A stretch of 64,000 nt of DNA from Betaproteobacteria bacterium. Its GTDB lineage: Bacteria; Pseudomonadota; Gammaproteobacteria; Burkholderiales; Casimicrobiaceae. Location of the stretch: positions 493,001-557,000 of the forward strand of contig JADJWJ010000001.1 of NCBI GenBank assembly GCA_016716425.1. Direction: 5' to 3'. The notes below the pieces were generated by a model. That model was given only the letters and a program-made list of their open reading frames with translations, did no database searches and was not told the origin of the DNA. This document shows, in pieces, positions 16,699 through 27,415 of this stretch (its first letter is position 1; each line of letters opens with the position of its first letter). The position numbers and the translations under genes were made by a program.

Positions 16699-16766
16699 GC
16701 CGATCCACTGCACCAGGTTCCAGTCCGACCACCGGCCTCCGCGCGCCTCCGGGCAATCCGCAGTTA

Positions 16767-17027
16767 CCGCGGAAATCGACGGGCTCCGCCCGCGATTTCC
16801 GTCCGATCAGCTGGTCGGACGCCACCGGCGCGTCGTCGATGTTGCCATGGGGTCGCGGCGGAAGCCTTGCGACCCCATCTGACTCGAATTTTCCACCACC
16901 GCCGCGGAAATCGACGGGCTCCGCCCGCGATTTCCGTCCGATCAGCCGGCCGAACGCCACCGCCGCGTCGTCGATTCTTCCATGGGGTCGCGGCGGAAGC
17001 CCTGCGACCCCATCTGACTTGAATTTC
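16767..17027. repeat. Tandem pair of about 127-bp hairpin-rich repeats
   Basis: Copy 1 (16767-16893) and copy 2 (16902-17027) are about 90% identical with a 135-bp period. Each holds two inverted repeats: GGAAATCG..GGGC / GCCC.CGATTTCC, and ATGGGGTCGC / GCGACCCCAT around a 12-base loop. They fill the 335 bases between the lipoprotein promoter and the 3' end of acnA. No ORF is convincing here. The last hairpin lies 3' of acnA and may terminate or stabilise its mRNA. It looks like a mobile intergenic repeat. Confidence 0.8.
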
Positions 17028-17033
17028 AAAACC

Positions 17034-19867
<2,834 letters not shown>

Positions 19868-19871
<4 letters not shown>

Positions 19872-20419
19872 TGGGTTGCCCTTGGCTTGGCTGCGGGTTG
19901 GCGGGACGGCGCCGGCGTCTTCGCGGCGCCGATGCCCTTGATGTTCATCTTCTGCCCGCCGGGGCCGACGAAGTCGCCGGGCACGAGGCCGTCGCGGCAG
20001 GGGCCGACGTGCCGGCCTTCGAGCACCGTGTGCGCCTGCTTCAGGCCCAGCATCGGCGGGTCGTACGTCGTGTCGATCTCCATCCGGTAACCGGTGTCCC
20101 CGGTGAGCGTCATCACGGTGCGCGACACGGAGCGCGCGCCGCCGATGTTGCACTCGGACAGGCCGACGTACCGGGCGCCTTCCCGGCGGATCTCGTTCTT
20201 GGTGCACATCTCCTTCGCCACACCCGCGCCCATGCTGGTCATTTCCTTCTGCAGCGCATCGTCGGTGCACATCGTCGTCTTCGTCGGCGGGACGTCCTTG
20301 CCGGTCCGGGTCGACGTCAGCGTCATCTCCCACTGACCGGCCTTGAGCTTCGGATAGTCCTGGGCGAGCGCGGCGGGCACGGCGAGCGCGGCGGCGACGG
20401 TCAGCACGGCGATGCGCAT
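19868..20419 (-). CDS. DUF3617 family exported protein
   Basis: 183 residues. A signal peptide covers about 1-19 (MRIAVLTVAAALAVPAALAQ). The body (KLKAGQWEMTLTS, then a Cys near TTMCTDD, KEMCTKNEIRREG, LSECNIGG) matches the DUF3617 pattern of small periplasmic proteins with conserved Cys pairs. The tail is basic and Pro/Ala rich. Function is unknown. It overlaps acnA by four bases and lies 48 bases after the citrate-lyase-like gene, so it is carried inside the TCA operon; whether it matters for aconitase is unclear. Confidence 0.82.
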
Positions 20420-20467
20420 GGGCGGGGTCCTCGGCGGGGTGGGGCGGGGATGGCGGCTGGCCCGGCG

Positions 20468-21466
20468 TCAGGTCGCGTCGACGGTGAAGTACGCGGCGGC
20501 GCCGGGCGGCAGCGCGATTCCCGCGGCGTGCGCGCGACGCAGGAGCGTCCACGCCTGCCGGTACGACGCACGGTCGTGCAGTTCGCCGGCGATGCGCAGC
20601 GGCGCCCAGTCGGCGCCCTGCGCCGCCCCGATGATCGCCGCCGCGACCTCGACCTCGAGGTGGTCCGGCCGCATCGCGCGCACGATGCCGTCGATCTGCG
20701 CCGGATGGATGCTCCACATCCGCAGGTAGCCGAAGCCGTCGCGCGCGCGGCGCGCGTCGGCGTAGACGAGGTCGGGGTCGTCGAGCGCGCGCGTGACGTT
20801 GTGCGCGGGCACGACGCCGTGCGCCAGCGCGGCCGCGGCGACCTCGCACTTCGCGCGGACGACGAGCGGGTGCTCGAACTGGCCCGGCGACACCATGGCG
20901 CTGCCCGGGATCGCGCCGTGGTGCGCGCTGACGAAGTCGAGCAGGCCGAAGTCGAGCGACACGATGCCCGGCAGCGCGGCGATCCGCCACGCGTCGTGCA
21001 GCGCACCCGGCGTTTCGATCAGCACCGACACGGGGATGGTCCGGCGCAGGCCGAGCTGCGCGACGCGGTCGCCGACGTGGGCGAGGAAGCGCTCGACGTC
21101 GGCCGCGCCGCCGGCCTTGGGCAGGGCCAGGAACGCGATGCGGTCGCCGGCGCCGTCGAGCAGCACGTCGACCTCCGTCTGCCACGCCGGGTGGTGCACG
21201 TCGTGGACGCGGGCGCCGACCCGCCCGTGCCGGTTCTCCGGGCCGCCGATCAGCGTCGCCATCACCGCCGCGTGCGCGCGCTCGCCGCCGATCGGGGCGC
21301 CATCCTCGCAGTCGCACGCGATGTCGAAGTCCGGGCCGCGCTCCGCCTGCAGCGCGAGCGCCTTGCGGATGAACCGCTCGCTGCCGGCGTAGTGGACGCA
21401 CGGAGGCAGTGCCGGCAGCGGCCGCTCGCCGTCGTGCAGCGCCACTTGCGGTGGGATCCGCTTCAT
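20468..21466 (-). CDS. HpcH/HpaI aldolase / citrate lyase beta-like protein
   Basis: 332 residues. The HpcH/HpaI (CitE-like) TIM-barrel fold is supported by DFDIACDCEDGAP (acidic metal site), RVGARVHDVHH (Arg that binds the carboxylate), VSVLIETPGALHD (Glu ligand) and GYLRMWSIHPAQI. Relatives cleave or form malyl-, citramalyl- or citryl-CoA; no citF/citD genes accompany it, so it is not a citrate lyase complex. A gene of this type is a regular neighbour of mdh and acn in betaproteobacterial TCA clusters. The specific CoA substrate cannot be assigned. Confidence 0.85.
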   Translation of the reverse strand: MKRIPPQVALHDGERPLPALPPCVHYAGSERFIRKALALQAERGPDFDIACDCEDGAPIGGERAHAAVMATLIGGPENRHGRVGARVHDVHHPAWQTEVDVLLDGAGDRIAFLALPKAGGAADVERFLAHVGDRVAQLGLRRTIPVSVLIETPGALHDAWRIAALPGIVSLDFGLLDFVSAHHGAIPGSAMVSPGQFEHPLVVRAKCEVAAAALAHGVVPAHNVTRALDDPDLVYADARRARDGFGYLRMWSIHPAQIDGIVRAMRPDHLEVEVAAAIIGAAQGADWAPLRIAGELHDRASYRQAWTLLRRAHAAGIALPPGAAAYFTVDAT

Positions 21467-21481
21467 CGCTTCAGGTAAGGT

Positions 21482-21502
21482 CGGGCCGGCTGCGCCGGCC
21501 CG
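21482..21502 (-). terminator. Hairpin between mdh and the citrate-lyase-like gene
   Basis: Stem CGGGCCGGC / GCCGGCCCG with a TGC loop, in the 42-bp gap. A short run of T is not evident on the minus strand, so it may attenuate rather than stop transcription from mdh into the downstream genes. Confidence 0.55.
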
Positions 21503-21508
21503 TTTCCA

Positions 21509-22501
21509 TCAGACGTTTTCCAGCAGCGAAGCCACGCCCGCCCGCTCCTCTTCGAGCTCCTTCAGCGTCGCGTCCATCCGCTGGCGCGAGAAGTCGTCGA
21601 TCGGCAGGTCGCGCACCCGCGAGTACTCGCCGGCGGCCGTCGTGACCGGGACGCCGTAGACGACGTCCGCCGGGATCCCGTAGCTGCCGTCGGACGGCAC
21701 GCCCATCGTCACCCACTTGCCCTGGGTGCCCAGCACCCAGTCGCGGACGTGGTCGATCGCCGCGTTGGCGGCGGACGCGGCCGACGACGCGCCCCGCGCG
21801 GCGATGATCTCGGCGCCGCGCTTGCCGACCTTCGGCAGGAACTGGTCGCGGTACCAGGCGTCGTCGTCGATCGCGGCCTTGACCGACGCCCCATCGATGG
21901 TGGCGAACCGGTAGTCGGCGTACATCGTCGGGGAGTGGTTGCCCCAGACCACGACGCGTTCGAGGCTGCCGACCGACTTGCGAAGCTTCCCGGCGAGCTG
22001 CGACATGGCGCGGTTGTGGTCGAGCCGCATCATCGCGGTGAAGTTCTTCTGCGGCAGCGACGGGGCCGACTTCATCGCGATGTAGGCGTTGGTGTTGGCC
22101 GGGTTGCCGACGACCAGCACCCGCACGTTACGGGCGGCCGCGGCGTCGAGCGCCTTGCCCTGCTCGATGAAGATCTTCGCGTTCTCGAGCAGCAGGTCCT
22201 TCCGCTCCATGCCCGGACCGCGGGGCTTGGCGCCAACGAGCAGCGCGACGTCGGCATCCTTGAATGCCTCTTTCGGGTCGCCGGTGCCCGTCATGCCGGC
22301 CAGCAGCGGAAACGCGCAGTCCTCGAGTTCCATCATCACGCCCTTCAGCGCGGCCTGCGGCTTGTCGAGCGGCAGCTCGAGCAGCTGGAGGATCACCGGC
22401 TGGTCCGGGCCGAGCATCTGGCCGGAGGCGATGCGAAACAGGATGGCGTAGCCGATCTGGCCGGCGGCGCCCGTGACGGCGACGCGGACGGGTGGTTTCA
22501 T
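21509..22501 (-). CDS. mdh: Malate dehydrogenase (NAD-dependent)
   Basis: 330 residues. Oxidises malate to oxaloacetate in the TCA cycle. The NAD loop GAAGQIGYAILFRI is at residues 11-24; the substrate Arg and Asp lie in LVGAKPRGPGMERKD and RLDHNRAMSQL, and the catalytic His in WGNHSPTMYADYR. This is the cytoplasmic-type MDH typical of Burkholderiales and Actinobacteria. It has a strong sigma70 promoter (22625-22653) and a 116-base leader, and is transcribed divergently from gntR with a shared palindromic operator. Confidence 0.97.
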   Translation of the reverse strand: MKPPVRVAVTGAAGQIGYAILFRIASGQMLGPDQPVILQLLELPLDKPQAALKGVMMELEDCAFPLLAGMTGTGDPKEAFKDADVALLVGAKPRGPGMERKDLLLENAKIFIEQGKALDAAAARNVRVLVVGNPANTNAYIAMKSAPSLPQKNFTAMMRLDHNRAMSQLAGKLRKSVGSLERVVVWGNHSPTMYADYRFATIDGASVKAAIDDDAWYRDQFLPKVGKRGAEIIAARGASSAASAANAAIDHVRDWVLGTQGKWVTMGVPSDGSYGIPADVVYGVPVTTAAGEYSRVRDLPIDDFSRQRMDATLKELEEERAGVASLLENV

Positions 22502-22624
22502 GGGCGGGACTCCTGGGTGGGGTGGACGACCGGCAGCGGTTCGCGCGTCGTGGTGCGTTGCAGCATGCCGAGGTGCCCGCGCTGCGGGGCGCCCGAGGGA
22601 GACGCGTTCCGGCTGCGATGCCGC

Positions 22625-22653
22625 ATTCTAGGCGCGCGGGCGGCCGGTGTCAA
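22625..22653 (-). promoter_or_regulatory. Sigma70 promoter of mdh
   Basis: On the minus strand TTGACA (22653-22648), a 17-bp spacer, and TAGAAT (22630-22625). Only one base departs from consensus. The palindrome at 22666-22677 begins 13 bases upstream of the -35. Confidence 0.75.
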
Positions 22654-22665
22654 CGAACTCTTATA

Positions 22666-22677
22666 TCTTATATAAGA
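22666..22677. promoter_or_regulatory. Palindromic operator between mdh and gntR
   Basis: TCTTATATAAGA, a perfect 12-bp palindrome, with further half-sites on both sides (CTTATAT at 22659 and ATAAGA at 22679), all inside a short AT island. The position between mdh and a GntR regulator gene, about 60 bases before the latter, suggests it is the GntR binding site controlling both genes (inference). Confidence 0.6.
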
Positions 22678-22737
22678 CATAAGACAGGAGATAGACAGCG
22701 CCGGTGCCGCGCGCCGATAATGCGCTGCCGGCCGCGG

Positions 22738-23508
22738 ATGCGCTGCCGGCATTCAGGCCCCCTGCCGCCCTTGAGCGCCCCGTCCGCCGCCCCGTCGTTC
22801 GCGCCGCTTTACCTGCAGATCAAGGCGCTGCTCGAGAAGAGCCTCGAGGCGCGCGAATGGCGCCCGGGGGAGCCGATCCCGTCCGAGATCGAACTCGCGA
22901 GCCGCTACCAGGTGTCGCAGGGCACCGTGCGCAAGGCGATCGACGCGCTCGCCGCCGACAACCTCGTCGTGCGCCGGCAGGGCAAGGGCACGTTCGTCGC
23001 GACCCACACCGAGGAGCGAACCTCGCTACCGCGGTTCCTGCGCATCCGCCGCAACGAGGGCGGCGACGTTGCGCCGGTCAGTCGGCTCCTCGACGTCCGC
23101 CGGGCGAAGGCGGCGGCCGACGTGGCGCGGTTGCTGGGGCTCAAGCCCGGCGACCCGGTACTGGTGTTGAAGCGGGTGCTGGACTACGCGGGTGCGCCCG
23201 TCGTGCTCGACGAGATCACGCTTCCCGCGGCGCTCTTCCGCGGCCTGACCAAGGCGCGATACGACGCCTACCGCGGTTCGATGTACGGGTTCTTCGAAAG
23301 CCAGTTCGGCGTGCGGATGCTGAAGGCGCAGGAGAGGATCCGCGCGGTGGCCGCCGATGCGGCGACCGCGGAGGTCTTGGGCACCGAGGTCGGCGCGCCG
23401 CTGCTCGCCGTCGACCGCGTCACCCTGACCTACGGCGACCGCCCGGTCGAGGTTCGCCGGGGCTTGTGCGTGACGCACGGCTACCACTACCTCAACGACT
23501 TGTATTGA
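22738..23508 (+). CDS. GntR family transcriptional regulator (HutC/UTRA type)
   Basis: About 256 residues from the ATG at 22738; a TTG at 22771 or an ATG at 22720 are alternatives. The winged helix-turn-helix lies near residues 25-85 (PLYLQIKALLEK, PIPSEIELASRYQVSQGTVR, LVVRRQGKGTFVA), followed by a UTRA ligand-binding domain (RVLDYAGAPVVLDEITLP, then GLCVTHGYHYLNDLY). Regulators in this position head the sdh operon in many betaproteobacteria. It is divergent from mdh across the palindromic operator and 151 bases before sdhC; it likely senses a TCA or related organic acid (inference). Confidence 0.88.
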   Translation: MRCRHSGPLPPLSAPSAAPSFAPLYLQIKALLEKSLEAREWRPGEPIPSEIELASRYQVSQGTVRKAIDALAADNLVVRRQGKGTFVATHTEERTSLPRFLRIRRNEGGDVAPVSRLLDVRRAKAAADVARLLGLKPGDPVLVLKRVLDYAGAPVVLDEITLPAALFRGLTKARYDAYRGSMYGFFESQFGVRMLKAQERIRAVAADAATAEVLGTEVGAPLLAVDRVTLTYGDRPVEVRRGLCVTHGYHYLNDLY

Positions 23509-23573
23509 TCGCGCGCAAGGTCGCGCGCGCCGTGCGGTCAAGTTCGTTCTGGCGCAGGTCAATCCGGTGTGGC

Positions 23574-23595
23574 TATAATTGTGCGCTGCGCACAA
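23574..23595 (+). promoter_or_regulatory. sdh promoter -10 box with overlapping inverted repeat
   Basis: TATAAT at 23574-23579 is followed directly by TTGTGCGC T GCGCACAA (23579-23595), a perfect inverted repeat that would cover the transcription start. No good -35 is seen, so an activator may be needed. Either an operator or a 5' mRNA stem. Confidence 0.55.
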
Positions 23596-23659
23596 GGGCG
23601 TCCGACGCGTGCGCGCACCCCGTCACTTCCGTCGGATTCGCCACGAGGACACCACCAGG

Positions 23660-24058
23660 ATGGCAGCGCTGGAACGACCCGTCGTGAGGCCGCGGCCGGT
23701 CTATCTGAACCTGTTCGCGATCCGGCTGCCGCTGCCGGGCTTCGTTTCGTTCCTGCACCGCGCGACCGGCGCGCTGCTGTTCGTCGCCGGCATTCCCCTG
23801 CTGCTGTGGTGGGTCCAGCGCGGGCTCGCGTCGCCCGACGCGTGGAACGCGATGCGCGGCGCGCTCGCGCATCCGTTCGCCAAGCTCGTGCTGCTCGTGC
23901 TCGCGTGGGCGTACTTCCACCACTTCCTCGCCGGCATCCGCCACCTGCTGCTCGACCTGCACGTCGGGGTCGATCTGCCGTCCGCGCGGCGCTCGTCGGC
24001 GCTGGTCCTCGTGCTCGCGCTGGTCCTGGCGCTCGCCGTGGCGGTGGTCCTGTGGTGA
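23660..24058 (+). CDS. sdhC: Succinate dehydrogenase cytochrome b556 subunit
   Basis: 132 residues from the ATG at 23660. Membrane anchor of complex II; binds heme b and ubiquinone together with SdhD. Three predicted helices. The Ser/Arg-containing quinone-site region is in LPGFVSFLHRATGALLF, and the heme ligand His is in the AYFHHFLAGIRHLLLD segment of helix 2. The start ATG follows AGGA-type sequence and fits family length; the frame is open further upstream to 23579 but that includes the promoter repeat. Stop overlaps the sdhD GTG by four bases. Confidence 0.93.
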   Translation: MAALERPVVRPRPVYLNLFAIRLPLPGFVSFLHRATGALLFVAGIPLLLWWVQRGLASPDAWNAMRGALAHPFAKLVLLVLAWAYFHHFLAGIRHLLLDLHVGVDLPSARRSSALVLVLALVLALAVAVVLW

Positions 24059-24408
24059 CCCCCAACCGGATCGTCGTCGGCGCGCACTACGGGTGGCGCG
24101 ACTGGCTGCTGCAGCGCGTCACCGCGGTGGCGATGGTGCTCTACACGCTGCTGATCCTGGCACTCGCCCTGTGGCACGGCGGGCTCGACTACGCCGCGTG
24201 GAAGGCCATCTTCGCGGGCGAAGCGTTCCGCATCGCGACGTTCGTGTTCATGGCCTCGCTGCTGTGGCACGCGTGGGTCGGCGTGCGCAACATCGCGATG
24301 GACTACGTGAAGCCGGTCTGGCTGCGGCTGACCGTGCAGGTCGCCGTGATCGGCCTGCTCGTCGGATACGCCGGCTGGACCATCCAGGTGCTGTGGGGGG
24401 GAACCTAA
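24055..24408 (+). CDS. sdhD: Succinate dehydrogenase membrane anchor subunit
   Basis: 117 residues from a GTG that overlaps the sdhC stop (GTGA). Second membrane anchor of complex II. Three helices; the conserved GWRDWLLQRVTAVAM start and the LLWHAWVGVRNIAMDYVKP segment, with heme/quinone-site His and Asp-Tyr, identify it. It is followed within two bases by sdhA, whose ribosome site (GGGGGGGAA) lies inside the end of sdhD. Confidence 0.92.
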   Translation: MTPNRIVVGAHYGWRDWLLQRVTAVAMVLYTLLILALALWHGGLDYAAWKAIFAGEAFRIATFVFMASLLWHAWVGVRNIAMDYVKPVWLRLTVQVAVIGLLVGYAGWTIQVLWGGT

Positions 24409-24409
24409 C

Positions 24410-26176
24410 TTGTCCGCGCTTCCCGTCCGCAAGTTCGACGCCGTCATCGTCGGCGCCGGGGGCTCCGGCATGCGCGCGTCGCTGCAGCTCGCCGAGGCCG
24501 GGTTGTCGGTGGCCGTGCTGTCGAAGGTGTTCCCGACCCGCTCGCACACGGTCGCCGCGCAGGGTGGCATCGGCGCGTCGCTCGGCAACATGTCCGAGGA
24601 CAGCTGGCTCTGGCACATGTACGACACGATCAAGGGCTCCGACTGGCTCGGCGACCAGGACGCGATCGAGTACATGTGCAAGATGGCCCCCCAGGTCGTC
24701 TACGAGCTCGAGCACTTCGGCATGCCGTTCGACCGCAACCCGGACGGCACGATCTACCAGCGTCCGTTCGGCGGGCACTCGGCCAACTTCGGCGAGAGGC
24801 CCGTCCAGCGCGCCTGCGCCGCAGCCGATCGCACCGGGCACGCGATGGTGCACACGCTGTATCAGCGCAACGTGCGGGCGCGCACGCAGTTCTTCGTCGA
24901 GTGGATGGCGCTCGACCTGATCCGCAATGCCGATGGCGACGTGCAGGGCGTGGTCGCCTACGAGATGGAAACTGGCGACGTGATGATCCTGCAGGCAAAG
25001 GTGACGGTGCTCGCCACCGGCGGCGCCGGCCGGATCTTCGCCGCGTCGACCAACGCCTTCATCAACACCGGCGACGGGCTCGGAATGGCCGCGCGCGCGG
25101 GCCTCCCGCTCGAGGACATGGAGTTCTGGCAGTTCCACCCGACCGGCGTCGCCGGGGCGGGGGTGCTGATCACCGAGGGCGTGCGCGGCGAGGGCGGCAT
25201 CCTGCTCAACGCGCAGGGCGAGCGCTTCATGGAGCGCTACGCGCCGAACCTCAAGGACCTGGCGTCGCGCGACGTGGTGTCGCGGTCGATGGACCAGGAG
25301 ATCAAGGAGGGGCGCGGCGTGGGGCCCCACAAGGACCACGTGCTGCTGAAGCTCGACCACCTCGGGCCCGACGTGATCCTGAAGCGGCTGCCGTCGATCC
25401 GCGAAATCGCGCTCAAGTTCGCCAACGTCGACTGCATCAAGGAGCCCATTCCGGTGGTGCCGACGATCCACTACCAGATGGGCGGCATCCCGACCAACGT
25501 GAACGGCCAGGTCGTGGCGCCGAAGGGGAGCGATCCGAACGCCGTCGTCCCGGGCCTGTACGCAGTCGGCGAGTGCGCGTGCGTGTCGGTTCACGGCGCC
25601 AATCGCCTCGGCACCAACTCGCTGCTCGACCTGCTCGTGTTCGGCCGCGCCGCCGGCAACCACATCGTCGGGCAGAACCTGCGCGCGCAGGGCCAGCAGG
25701 CGCTCGCGCGCGATGCGGGCGATGCCTCGCGCGCGCGCCTCGCGCGGCTCGACGGCGCCTCGTCGGGGGAGTCGGTGCCGGAGGTCGCGCACGAGATCCG
25801 CAAGACGATGCAGGCGCACTGCGGGGTGTTCCGCAACCAGCAGCTGCTCGCCGAAGGCGTGCGGCAGGTCATGGACCTCGACGCGCGGGTGGCGCGCACG
25901 GCGATCGGCGACAGGAGCCGTGTGTTCAACACGGCGCGGGTCGAGGCGCTGGAGCTCGACAACCTGATCGAGACGGCGAAGGCGACGATCGTCTCCGCCG
26001 AGGCGCGGCGCGAGTCGCGCGGCGCACAGGCGCGCAGCGACTACCCGAACCGTGACGACGCCAACTGGTTGAAGCACACGCTGTGGTACCGCGACGGCAG
26101 CCGCCTCGACTACAAGCCGGTGAACCTGAAGCCGCTGTCGGTGGAGGCGTTCCCGCCGAAGGCACGGACGTACTGA
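24410..26176 (+). CDS. sdhA: Succinate dehydrogenase flavoprotein subunit
   Basis: 588 residues from a TTG start. Oxidises succinate to fumarate. GAGGSGMRASL at 15-25 is the FAD-binding loop; the covalent-flavin His is His46 in TRSHTVAAQGG; catalytic and substrate residues are in HPTGVAGAGVLITEG and HGANRLGTNSLLDLL. The C-terminal end (HTLWYRDGSRLDYKPVNL) is the SdhA signature. Covalent flavinylation should need SdhE, encoded just downstream. A mobile palindrome occupies the 92 bases before sdhB. Confidence 0.97.
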   Translation: MSALPVRKFDAVIVGAGGSGMRASLQLAEAGLSVAVLSKVFPTRSHTVAAQGGIGASLGNMSEDSWLWHMYDTIKGSDWLGDQDAIEYMCKMAPQVVYELEHFGMPFDRNPDGTIYQRPFGGHSANFGERPVQRACAAADRTGHAMVHTLYQRNVRARTQFFVEWMALDLIRNADGDVQGVVAYEMETGDVMILQAKVTVLATGGAGRIFAASTNAFINTGDGLGMAARAGLPLEDMEFWQFHPTGVAGAGVLITEGVRGEGGILLNAQGERFMERYAPNLKDLASRDVVSRSMDQEIKEGRGVGPHKDHVLLKLDHLGPDVILKRLPSIREIALKFANVDCIKEPIPVVPTIHYQMGGIPTNVNGQVVAPKGSDPNAVVPGLYAVGECACVSVHGANRLGTNSLLDLLVFGRAAGNHIVGQNLRAQGQQALARDAGDASRARLARLDGASSGESVPEVAHEIRKTMQAHCGVFRNQQLLAEGVRQVMDLDARVARTAIGDRSRVFNTARVEALELDNLIETAKATIVSAEARRESRGAQARSDYPNRDDANWLKHTLWYRDGSRLDYKPVNLKPLSVEAFPPKARTY

Positions 26177-26182
26177 GATTCC

Positions 26183-26260
26183 TTTCACAAAGAGACGCAG
26201 AGACGCCGAGAATGAATACCATCCGCGCATGCCTCTGCGTCTCTGCGCCCTCTTGTGGAC
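26183..26260. repeat. Mobile palindromic repeat between sdhA and sdhB
   Basis: Left arm TCACAAAGAGACGCAGAGAC and right arm GTCTCTGCGCCCTCTTGTGGA form an imperfect inverted repeat with arms of about 25 bases around a 25-base loop. It belongs to the widespread CACAGAGACGCAGAG-type intergenic palindromes. A related copy follows sdhB. Confidence 0.8.
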
Positions 26261-26268
26261 CTTGACCC

Positions 26269-26964
26269 ATGAAGTTCCGCGTTTACCGCTACGACCCCGA
26301 GAAGGACGCGAAGCCCTACTACAAGGACTACGACGTCAAGCTCGAGCCGACCGACCGGATGCTGCTCGACGCGCTGATGCGCCTGAAGGCGGTCGACGAC
26401 TCGCTGTCGTTCCGGAGGAGCTGCCGCGAGGGCGTGTGCGGCTCCGACGCGATGAACATCAACGGCAAGAACGGGCTCGCCTGCGTCACCAACCTGAACG
26501 ACGTGAAGGAGCCGGTCGAGTTGAGGCCGCTTCCCGGGCTGCCCGTGATCCGCGACCTGATCGTGGACATGAGCCAGTTCTTCAAGCAATACCACTCGAT
26601 CAAGCCGTACCTCGTCAACGACACGCCGCCGCCCGAGCGCGAGCGACTGCAGTCGCCCGGAGACCGCGAGGAACTCGACGGACTCTACGAGTGCATCCTC
26701 TGCGCATGCTGCTCGACGGCGTGCCCGTCGTTCTGGTGGAACCCGGACAAGTTCGTCGGTCCGGCCGGGCTGCTCGCCGCGTACCGGTTCATCGCCGACA
26801 CCCGCGACCAGGACACGGAGGGCCGGCTCGACAACCTCGAGGACCCGTACCGGCTGTTCCGGTGCCACTCGATCATGAACTGCGTCGACGTATGCCCGAA
26901 GGGCCTCAACCCGACCAAGGCGATCGGCAAGATCAAGGACTTCATGGTGAAGCGAGCGGTCTGA
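26269..26964 (+). CDS. sdhB: Succinate dehydrogenase iron-sulfur subunit
   Basis: 231 residues. Passes electrons from the flavin to quinone. [2Fe-2S] ligands are in SCREGVCGSDAM and the following NGLAC; [4Fe-4S] in CILCACCSTACP; [3Fe-4S] in the CHSIMNC and CVDVCPKGLNP segments. Length and motif order are standard. It is bracketed by two copies of a mobile palindrome and appears to rely on read-through from sdhA; no separate promoter is obvious. Confidence 0.97.
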   Translation: MKFRVYRYDPEKDAKPYYKDYDVKLEPTDRMLLDALMRLKAVDDSLSFRRSCREGVCGSDAMNINGKNGLACVTNLNDVKEPVELRPLPGLPVIRDLIVDMSQFFKQYHSIKPYLVNDTPPPERERLQSPGDREELDGLYECILCACCSTACPSFWWNPDKFVGPAGLLAAYRFIADTRDQDTEGRLDNLEDPYRLFRCHSIMNCVDVCPKGLNPTKAIGKIKDFMVKRAV

Positions 26965-26976
26965 AGGGGCAGTTCG

Positions 26977-27059
26977 TTCACAGAGAGACGCCGAGGCACC
27001 GAGGAATCCCGAACACTTGACCAATGTTTTTCCCTGCGCCGCTGCGCCTCTTTGTGGAC
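26977..27059. repeat. Mobile palindromic repeat between sdhB and sdhE
   Basis: Left arm TTCACAGAGAGACGCCGAGG and right arm CTGCGCCGCTGCGCCTCTTTGTGGA pair imperfectly around a loop. Clearly related to the copy at 26183-26260, but diverged (about 75% in the arms). Confidence 0.78.
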
Positions 27060-27063
27060 GACG

Positions 27064-27306
27064 ATGCTCGACCAGGAACGCTGGAACCGGATCGTGTGGC
27101 GCTGCCGCCGGGGCATGCTGGAGAACGACCTCGTGCTGACCCGTTTCCTCGCGGCACGAGGGCGCGCGATGACGGAGGACGAGGTCGCGCTGCTCGACCG
27201 GTTGCTCGACCTGCCGGACAGCGAGTTGTGGGACCTGATCGCCGGCCGCCGCGAGCCGCAGGACCCGGCGGTCGGACCGTTGCTCTCCGCGCTGCGCCGC
27301 GCGTGA
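27064..27306 (+). CDS. sdhE: FAD assembly factor SdhE
   Basis: 80 residues from the ATG at 27064, just after the mobile palindrome. SdhE proteins promote covalent attachment of FAD to SdhA. The signature RGMLENDL (RGxxE-type motif) is at about residues 17-24, and FLAARGRAMTEDE and LLDLPDSELWDLI complete the five-helix fold. The position between sdhB and gltA is standard for betaproteobacteria. A 109-bp gap separates it from gltA. Confidence 0.93.
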   Translation: MLDQERWNRIVWRCRRGMLENDLVLTRFLAARGRAMTEDEVALLDRLLDLPDSELWDLIAGRREPQDPAVGPLLSALRRA

Positions 27307-27415
27307 GCGCCGCGCGCCGCAGGCGACATGCCGGCCGGCCCTGCCACGCTTCTATGCCACCCGGCGCGCGCCGGGCGGATTCCCGCAAGTCAGCGCACGC
27401 CCTGGAGCAACCGCA

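Noticed and set aside
16654..17022. Plus-strand frame of 122 codons across the tandem repeat
   Set aside because: The internal repetition comes from the DNA repeat; no start signals or homologous fold, and the hairpins explain the sequence.
16767..17027. CRISPR array
   Set aside because: Only two units of about 127 bp with a short 8-bp gap and no spacers or cas genes.
15600..17027. Chromosome partition locus or plasmid origin (ParA plus repeats)
   Set aside because: There is no ParB gene, no parS-like 16-mers, and the repeats are hairpin units located beyond an unrelated lipoprotein gene.
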